NCBI GenBank assembly: GCA_020284085.1
Contig: JACEVL010000209.1
Location: 749,501-813,500, forward strand
Direction of reading: 5' to 3'
Origin: Aporrectodea caliginosa
Taxonomy: Eukaryota; Annelida; Clitellata; Crassiclitellata; Lumbricidae
Length of the DNA stretch: 64,000 nucleotides
The notes beneath the pieces were generated by a model that did no database searches, had not been told where the DNA came from, and worked only from the letters and a program-made list of their open reading frames with translations. Each line of letters opens with the position of its first letter. Positions within the stretch are counted from its first letter, which is position 1. Positions 56,262 to 64,000 of this stretch are shown one piece after another. Position numbers and translations under genes: made by a program.

Positions 56262-57639
56262 CACTGTGTCCGGAAAAATTCCGACCCCCTGAGATACGAA
56301 TGAGAGAACTAGTAAATTGTCATCAATTTTTAAAATTCCAAAAACAATTTAATCCTGAAATATTAGTGAACTATAATTTATGTTCAAAATGTCCGCCATT
56401 GGCTTCAACACAAGCTACGAGACGCACACGCCACTGACTAACGGCAGCATCGACGACCAGTTGATCAAATTCATCCCAAGCATTAACAATTCGCTCACGG
56501 AGTTCTTCAATGTTTCTGACCTTTGTCTTGTATACCTTCTCCTGCATTATTCCCCAAATTTTATAATCAACAGGATTTAAGTCCGGACTGTTTGGAGGCC
56601 AAAGATTTGGAGGTATAAAATCTGGAGTCTCCTTTATCAGCAGTTCGACAGTTTCACGTGCTCGGTGAGCTGGAGCACCATCTTGTTGAAATGTGTAGTA
56701 ATCTGAATATTGCCTGATATCAGGTAATAATTTTTCCAACAACAAAGAATCTCGATAGTAAGCTCCATTTATTTTAACGCCAGGTTCTATGAAATGTATG
56801 TCTGTTTTACCAAGAGCAGATACACCAACTGAAACCATTACTGACTGGCTGAATGTTGGGCGAGTACTAAGCAAACGATTAGCTGGGATGTTTTTCTTCC
56901 GAGTTCCGGTGGCAACGTACAGACGATCATTTTGACTGTTCTTTGGTGTGGCGATGGTAAACAACTTTTCGTCTGTAAACCAAATAAAGTTTACCATTTC
57001 ATCAGGATAGCGATCTAACAAAATCCTTGAACGCTCGAGCCGTGCTTCCTTGTTGGCTTCTGTTAATTCAGTCGCTCGTCTTTTCTTTAAACACTTTAGA
57101 TGAAGGTCATTTTTGACAATTTCGTGCACTGAAGTTTTTGAAATTCCAGTCTCTCGAGCGATTTCTCTTAGCGTTAGATGTGATTGAGGTCGATCTTCTT
57201 GACTTAAAACGAGATCCTCAACTTTTCGATATTTTCAGTTGTCCGTGCAACTCTCGGTCTACCGCTACCCTTGCGACGCTTACACGATTCGGTTAGATCA
57301 ATTTTTCGTATAAGGTACTTTAGTCCACCTAATGTCCAACCCTTGTTCGGAAATTTTTTCAGAAACTTCTTGGCTCCATATTTCTTGTTTTGGCGTAAAA
57401 ATTTTATAACAATTTTGTCTTCCTCGCTAAACGCCATTTTCTTGCAACTTTGTTTACAAAATATAAAACTCAAATACGTCACTATGACGTAAGTTTAAAC
57501 GGGGCCGTTAATACATTACAAAGAATTTCGTTTGTAAGTATGTCAAGATGAAAATGCTTTTGTATTTTTTTAAATCGATTATTATCTACTATAGTTTTTT
57601 AACCACATCTGTGGGGTCGGAATTTTTCCGGACACAGTG
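56262..57639. mobile_element. mariner/Tc1-type element, 1,378 bp, TA target duplication
   Basis: Perfect 27-bp terminal inverted repeats (starting CACTGTGTCCGGAAAAATTC) flanked by TA on both sides (56260-56261, 57640-57641). The identical ends point to a young insertion. It contains one transposase gene on the minus strand, broken by one frameshift. It splits a LINE, whose frame resumes cleanly on the far side. Confidence 0.95.
56371..57482 (-). pseudogene. mariner-type transposase, DD37D spacing, single frameshift
   Basis: About 370 residues. An N-terminal helix-turn-helix region (AKKFLKKFPNKGWTLGGLKY, then RKGSGRPR) comes first. A second helix-turn-helix (LREIARETGISKTSVHEI) follows after a frame change at the A-run 57223-57226. 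The DDE core comes next: WFTDEKLF, FQQDGAPAHRA and SPDLNPVDYKIWG. The last two catalytic Asp residues have 37 residues between them, the DD37D spacing of the maT-like branch. The C-terminus is complete with a stop at 56371. The only defect I see is one missing base. Confidence 0.88.
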
Positions 57640-58122
<483 letters not shown>

Positions 58123-59785
58123 CTGTCCCCAAAGTTTTGACTTCGGCCCCCCCCCCCCCCCATGCAAATATCCGGCCCACAGAAATTCTGTTCCCTAAGT
58201 TATGTATACAGATTTTCGCCTCTGTATAGCCCTATAAAATGGTAGAGGATATTCATGTCGTTCTTAACTGAAATGTCGAATCTCACGTGTAGGCCTATAA
58301 GGGGTTTTCTCAGCACGAATTCACGTCAATCAAATCTTAAGTCTGACAGTTTTCCTTCCTTTTTTCAGTAGGCAATATCAACCGGGGTTAAGAACACGCC
58401 GACGGGAACCTTAAAAGGCGTGGCAAGTGGCAACCATTCAAACTGGCAGCGGTGGTGAAGGATCTCACCCGATCAATGCCTACGAAAACTGTACAGGGTC
58501 GATAGGGCTATATACGGTCGCTATAGAAGAGATGTTGGTCTACATTTACAATTACGTATATGTAGCATCCTATGACTATATAGACAGGGCAACGTACAGC
58601 AAGGGTAATATGTTTAGGGAAAAGGAGTGACGGCCCCTCAAATGACTCCGGGCTATAAGACCAACAATCTATATGCATAGGCCTATATTTTATTAGTTTC
58701 AATTATAAAGAGCGCTATGCTCAGACCATCGGACGTTAGAATGCATTTCTTCCAGGTTCATTAAACCTCTGAATGTCCGGAGGTCTTTTCAGCCAACCAA
58801 AAATCATACCGGAAATAGGCCAACCCAACGCTAAGCCACAGGAAACACTCTTGTATTGTGTGCGGCGGCCACTTCCAATAATGTTGCTCCCATTTCTGTT
58901 AGAATCGTAGCCCCTGCCATATATATTCATACCACTCGTAAATTCACCCACGGATGGCGTAAAACTGTCAGTTTTAAGCTTTTTCATCCCAACGGACTTT
59001 CTTTCGCAAAGGCACACCATTTTATAGGCTACTTAATAGTCAAAATGAGCAGATGTAATATATTATATATTATTCTTTATAGACTTCTTATATATAGGCC
59101 TACAGTAATAATACTGTAGCAGGCATATATAATTATATATAATATTATATACGATAGGTATATATTGAGCGATATTTATAAAATATAGGCTATAATATTC
59201 AATAGGACTGCGCTTAGCTTTAGAGTATCGCTTTAGAAATTAGGAGTTTACGATATATAATTATGTACGATATATATATACAGGCGATACATATAGGCAT
59301 AAAGTTGCTGCTTACAAAGTAGGCCTATGTGATTGTAATATATTAGGCTATATAGCCTACCAACAGAACATTTTTGGCCAACTCTTATTGCGTAGATTAG
59401 TCCTGCATGGTCCTGGATCCAACGACATCTTGTGCCATCAAAGGCCATTAGGCCTAACGTTGACAGGGAAAAATTTCTTCTGAACAGTTCTCACCGTTCT
59501 TATGCCATGAATACAGACAAGAACTATGCAGGTAATCTAAGGTAACCTCTTTCCTATGGCTTTAAATTGCGTCTGAAGCTCATATAAGCTTACCTTAATT
59601 TGCAACCGAAATGAAGATACGCTCAGAGGCGTCGATCCCTTGTGAAGATTGAGAGGCCCAGTCATAGGATCCCAATTAAAGACATCTGAAAGTAAGAGGG
59701 AGGTGGACAAATATGCGAACAATTAGGAGGGATCGAGGGTCCAGATTCTGTAAATTTTTCGGACATCCCTTAGGTACTCAATTCG
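58123..59785. other. Gene-free stretch
   Basis: It contains a repeat shared with 395-500 and 32,220 (GGCAGCGGTGGTGAAGGATC, ATCTCACCCGATCAATG, GTCTACATTT) at 58,440-58,560 and A/T-rich sequence with many TATAGGCCTA words. A 94-codon minus-strand frame (58,736-59,020; VGEFTSGMNIYGRGY, WPISGMIFGWLKRPP) has no family I recognise. Confidence 0.4.
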
Positions 59786-60377
59786 AGTGTAGGACATTAT
59801 CCCACCTGGACATAATTCCCCGGACAAAATCCCCCCGGACAAAAAGCCCCTGGACCAAATCCCCCGATTTTGCGTAGGACATAATCCCCCGGACAAAATC
59901 TCGCTCTGTGAAATTAGCCTATTTCAGCATGTCATTGATGAACCGTAATTCCTCTGTTTTTGTTCGCAATGTCATTCAGAGGTAGGCCTAAACTTAAGAC
60001 TTGTTAGTGTCATTCAGTACGAAAGTTAAGACTCAATTGATAGTGTCAATCGGTTATTCAGTTATAAAGTGAAGACTTGTTAGCGTCATTTAGGTTTAAA
60101 GTTAAGACGTATTAATATCGTTCAGTTCTATTTACGGAAACAATTTTATATTAGTTAGAAATAGTTTAATCAAACAATCAAAATTCCATTAGGCCAACAA
60201 TTATTTTCATTATTTTGACGCTGCTGGTAACAATTTTGGACAATTTTGGACAGACTAGTATAATAAACTTTTCAAATATTATACGATTATATCATAGCCT
60301 GCCATGGTGGGGATTATGTCCTAGTTTGGGGGATTATGTACGGGGGATTATGTCCAGAGGGGCAATGTCCGTTCCCC
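59786..60377. mobile_element. Foldback element with 10-bp flanking direct repeat
   Basis: About 43-bp imperfect inverted repeats made of GGACATAATCCCCC words (left 59,792-59,835, right 60,328-60,370), flanked by ACTCAATTCG at 59776-59785 and 60378-60387. The duplication length fits a Mutator-like MITE. A/T-rich interior without coding frames. Confidence 0.7.
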
Positions 60378-62018
60378 ACTCAATTCGGCACTCAACGTTC
60401 GGCTTCCCATGGCGAGCGCTGACCTTGTATTTGTGGTCAGGGTTGTAGGCCCTGTGACCTGCCCTGACCTGGGGTAAGAAGGGGAGTCTGTTTAACCGGG
60501 ACATTTGCTTAACTTCTTCGGCGTTTCTTAGATTTTGACGTGAGAACATCAGTCATAGGCTATTACCCCTTATTCATTGGTCATGGTCCATTTTCTAATC
60601 TCAGGCCATCTCATGCCCCCGGGATCTGCCTGTGAGACTGGCTACACGAGCCCGAGGTACTTTATTTTCGTCTATTACCTCCACGCCACACCTGTAAAAT
60701 GTATATACCTTTAAAGTTCAAACCATTTCTTTCGTATTCATCATTGATTGAATGTTTATTTCATATTGCTTTTTCTGCTGTTTTTCTTATGACTGTTTCC
60801 CCCGCTCGGACGAGCATATATCTAGAGGCCTGATATTTCAATATACAGCTATAATAGACTATATATCACCTGAAACTCAAGATTTGAACTTAGTTCACAT
60901 ATATCAATCATACCTCATTATGCAGTAGATCTAATGCCAGCAGGCATACAACCACTGCTATGACAATAACACTATCACTGATTCATATATCTCACCGTGT
61001 AGGCCTACAACAACTGCCTTTTCCACTTTTGAAGCGTAAGTATTTACAGGGCCCGACCACTGGCTGGGCGCTCTTAAAGTATTTCCGGGGTCCTAGCCCC
61101 AGAAGTCCCCCCGCCCATGACTGCCATCTCTGAGCAGTGTGATGTCGTTAAATTATGAATCCAATCCAACCTTTGGCTTGTGTTAGGCCTAGGCCTACAG
61201 CTTCTTGAAAACAGGTAACGAAAGATCGACTCAACTGCTCTGGCAGCCACAAAATGTCGTCAACAATGGAAACTCCTTCTACCTCGGAAGCCATTATTTT
61301 CCGAGTGATTCTTTATTGCACACTAAATATCGCTGTTATTGCGACTTAATCCCAGGACGCAGGCATAGATCATACGTTTATGAGTCTCTTTCGACTTATA
61401 GAAGATGATGTCACCAAAGACCAACGCTAAATGAAACTCTATTATCGCCCACTCTTTGTTTTCGTTTGCCTTTGCCTTTTACGCTCCCTGCTGTCTCTTC
61501 ATCCCCACCTTTTATTACCCCAAAGCAGGAATCCGCCGTCGCCTTTTACGTTCCCCTTAAGTTTGCTTATAAAAACATACCATGCACGATGGCCTTAATG
61601 ATGATGGCTCAGTAGGCCTACAGTGCTACTCAAACTTTCCTATGCTGCTCACTGGTAATTACTTCATCAGACATTTCACCAGACACAATTGCGTCAACAG
61701 ACATTTCAGCAGACACAATTATTGCGTCACCAGACATTTCACCAGAAACAATTGCGTCAACAAACATTTAACCAGACACATTATTGCTTCTCGTGGCATT
61801 TCGAGTACCGTTGCTTTAAATTTCAACATAAGCTTAATTACATGTAGGCCTATGACATACAGAAAAGTTTGATTTCATAACATTGTCACTGTTTATTTTA
61901 TGACTACATTTTGTTACTTCTGCATGTTTACACCTTGTCGTGTTCTCATTTATTACAGCATACAAACGAGAATGTTTTATTCTTTTTTTCTTTTTATTCT
62001 TTTATTCTTTTTCTAAAG
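60378..62018. other. Gene-free stretch
   Basis: Nothing with coding signature. It has a short tandem of about 31-34 bp (CAGACATTTCACCAGACACAATTGCGTCA words, 61,670-61,790) and TAGGCCTA-type words. Confidence 0.4.
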
Positions 62019-62101
62019 TTGTGATTCCATTAATCATTCCACGACCCGATGACCAACCAACCACTGGCGGACCAGCACCGGACGGCGGACGACAGATCTA
62101 A
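62019..62101 (+). CDS. Possible terminal coding exon, gene unknown
   Basis: A long pyrimidine tract ends TTCTAAAG at 62,018. The following frame reads VIPLIIPRPDDQPTTGGPAP then DGGRQI and TAA (62099-62101). The strong polypyrimidine-AG and the biased, non-random peptide suggest a last exon, but no upstream exon of the same gene was found. Confidence 0.3.
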
Positions 62102-62219
62102 GTTGAGTAGCACTGGCTTTAGTAGTCGCCATGTGTCGAACGCTCACCAATTTATGTATTAACCCGCATTGATTTTGCTTTAAATCGCATGGTTGCGTCA
62201 TATTTCAACAAAAGGATGC

Positions 62220-62400
62220 AAGAGAATCTTAGTGATAGAGTGAAAGAGAGAATCAGAAAGAGCGAGATAGAGAGTCAGGGAGAGAGATACAGAGACAGAG
62301 ACAGAGGGAGAGACAGAGACAGAGACAGAGAGAGACAGCGAGACACACATACAGAAGAGATAGGGAAAGAGAGAGAGGGAGACACACAGAGACAATTCTG
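62220..62400. repeat. AGAGAC purine-rich low-complexity block
   Basis: Imperfect GAGACA tandem of about 180 bp. Frames on both strands through it are compositional artefacts. Confidence 0.9.
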
Positions 62401-63145
62401 TGGCAGAAAGGTCTTGATCACCGCCTTCAGGTAGCACGGTTCCTACAGACAGATGACGGGTACTTTAATTTTGTTAAGGCAGGTTAATTGTCGCTTTTAA
62501 AGTATACCCTTTAGCCTCCTGCACTGCAGTGAAGAATGCAGCTGCGATGCAAAGTTAGGAACAGTTAATTTAGGAACGAATGGTTGCTCTATTGGTTGCT
62601 GCTGCAACAGATGAGGGATCCTCCGTTGGACGTGATGATGCCAGCTCAGTTCGTCAGGCAGAGATCACAGAGAGGTACTTGGAGGTCATACATCCTCCTC
62701 AAGATCTGTCAGGGTCAACCGGTTGCATGGGTCGGAATCAACCGGATCAAAGGGGAGAAACGAAGGTCTTACATGTAGATGGAGTGTACATGTAATTATG
62801 TAATGCGTGTAACCAAACCTGTCATAGTGTCTTCTAAGTATCATGCCTAAATGCATGTGTGCATGACACGTACGACATGTACGTATACGTCATGGATGTA
62901 TGACGCTGTTGAGGACCATCTTCCGGTAACCACCTACCCCCTAACCCCCCTCCTTCCCCGTTCGCTCTGCTGTCTATGTTCGCCTTAGATCTGAATTAAG
63001 GACTCATATTTTCCCAGAATCATCTGCCTCGTAAGCTTTTTCTGCTTCTTTCTTGACTTTCGACCGGATTTTAGCATTCATTCACCTCGACCTATAGCTT
63101 AGCAGCAACCGTGGACTAAACTTAAGCGATATTACAATGCGCGTC

Positions 63146-63350
<205 letters not shown>

Positions 63351-63829
63351 ATATATAATAATGATAATAATAATATAATTATAATTACATACTTTAATAT
63401 GTAGACTATGCATGCATCAGGATCTGAATACTTAGATTGCATACAGACATTTTTTATACAGCACCACGTATCTCTAAAAAGTCATGTAGACACTATAAAG
63501 AACGCATCAAGGTCATCTCCGAAGAAGAGGTACGTCTAGTCACGTAGGTTGAGGTCACCTATTTGTGTATGAATTCTGTCGTGAAATATCTCTCGTCCTA
63601 TCATCACGAAAGTCTTCCCAGATGTATAATATTTGCAGGGGGTCTGGGGTTCGCTTCCCTCTCTCTGCCAGGAAGAATGCAGTCCCTTCCTTCCTTCCTT
63701 CCTTCAGAGGAGGTCATCATTGCGCCGCGGCAGTCCGTCTGGGATCCAAGTGGGATGAGGCACGTTCCTACACTTACTGCAGAGGATGCTTTCCCACGCA
63801 TAAATACACCAGCAGGTTCACTCTCGCTC

Positions 63830-64000
63830 TGTCGCGCTTTCTCTTGTCTCTCTCTCTGTGACTCTTTCTCTCCCTCTCTCTCGTTCTCGATCTCTGTCTC
63901 TTCTGTTGTACTCTCCCTCGCTCTCTGTCTCTGTCTGTCTGTCTCTGTTTCTGTTTCTGTCTGTCTCTGTCTCTCTCATTCTCGCTTTGTCTTTTTGTCT
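63830..64000. repeat. TCTC/TCTG pyrimidine low-complexity block
   Basis: CT-rich simple sequence running to the window edge. Confidence 0.9.

Noticed and set aside
58736..59020. 94-codon minus-strand frame as a gene
   Set aside because: No family signature, splice context or initiation context that sets it apart from chance in this A/T-rich region.

Overview
This window is nuclear DNA from an animal, most likely a marine invertebrate and plausibly a deuterostome; I cannot name the species. The reasons are GT-AG spliced genes with large introns, clear orthologues of animal genes (usherin, the actin maturation protease ACTMAP, and the Bardet-Biedl chaperonin MKKS/BBS6), eukaryotic tRNA genes with internal A and B boxes, and heavy loads of LINE, SINE, hAT, mariner and foldback elements.

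Layout. 1-19.6 kb (minus strand): the 5' part of a usherin (USH2A) gene, resolved into 14 coding exons. They encode signal peptide, LamG-like region, laminin N-terminal domain, ten laminin EGF-like domains and the first half of a fibronectin III domain; the gene continues beyond base 1. Its introns hold an hAT MITE, a LINE 3' fragment, a 63-bp TTAA foldback, a GC-AG intron and a 2.2-kb array of a 185-bp repeat. 19.6-40 kb: a repeat-rich stretch with four tRNA genes (Asp, Ser, Glu, Leu), several transposons delimited by terminal inverted repeats and 8-10 bp target duplications, a dimeric tRNA-derived SINE in two copies, and one unrecognised single-exon gene with three zinc ribbons (minus strand, 27.5-28.7 kb). 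40.3-46.5 kb (plus): complete ACTMAP in six coding exons, with a LINE in intron 2 and an hAT MITE in intron 1. 49.0-50.6 kb (plus): MKKS/BBS6 as a single exon, with an RFX X-box-like site 110 bp upstream. 50.6-64 kb: no recognised gene; LINE and SINE copies, a nearly intact mariner-like element inserted in a LINE, a further foldback element and simple repeats.

Two genes are tied to cilia in other animals (usherin at the periciliary membrane, MKKS in BBSome assembly). Both carry RFX-like palindromes nearby: one upstream of MKKS, and ten identical copies inside the usherin intron-2 satellite. Function is not shown.

The most unusual signal is a short palindromic word, TAGGCCTA and variants such as TAGGCTA, scattered densely through the non-coding DNA. 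Where two copies of the same repeat can be compared, one copy carries these words as clean insertions at TA dinucleotides (TA becomes TA-GGC-TA, TA-GGCC-TA and similar). This looks like a micro-insertion or excision-footprint process. All exon joins were made by eye from reading frame, splice-site sequence and family similarity.
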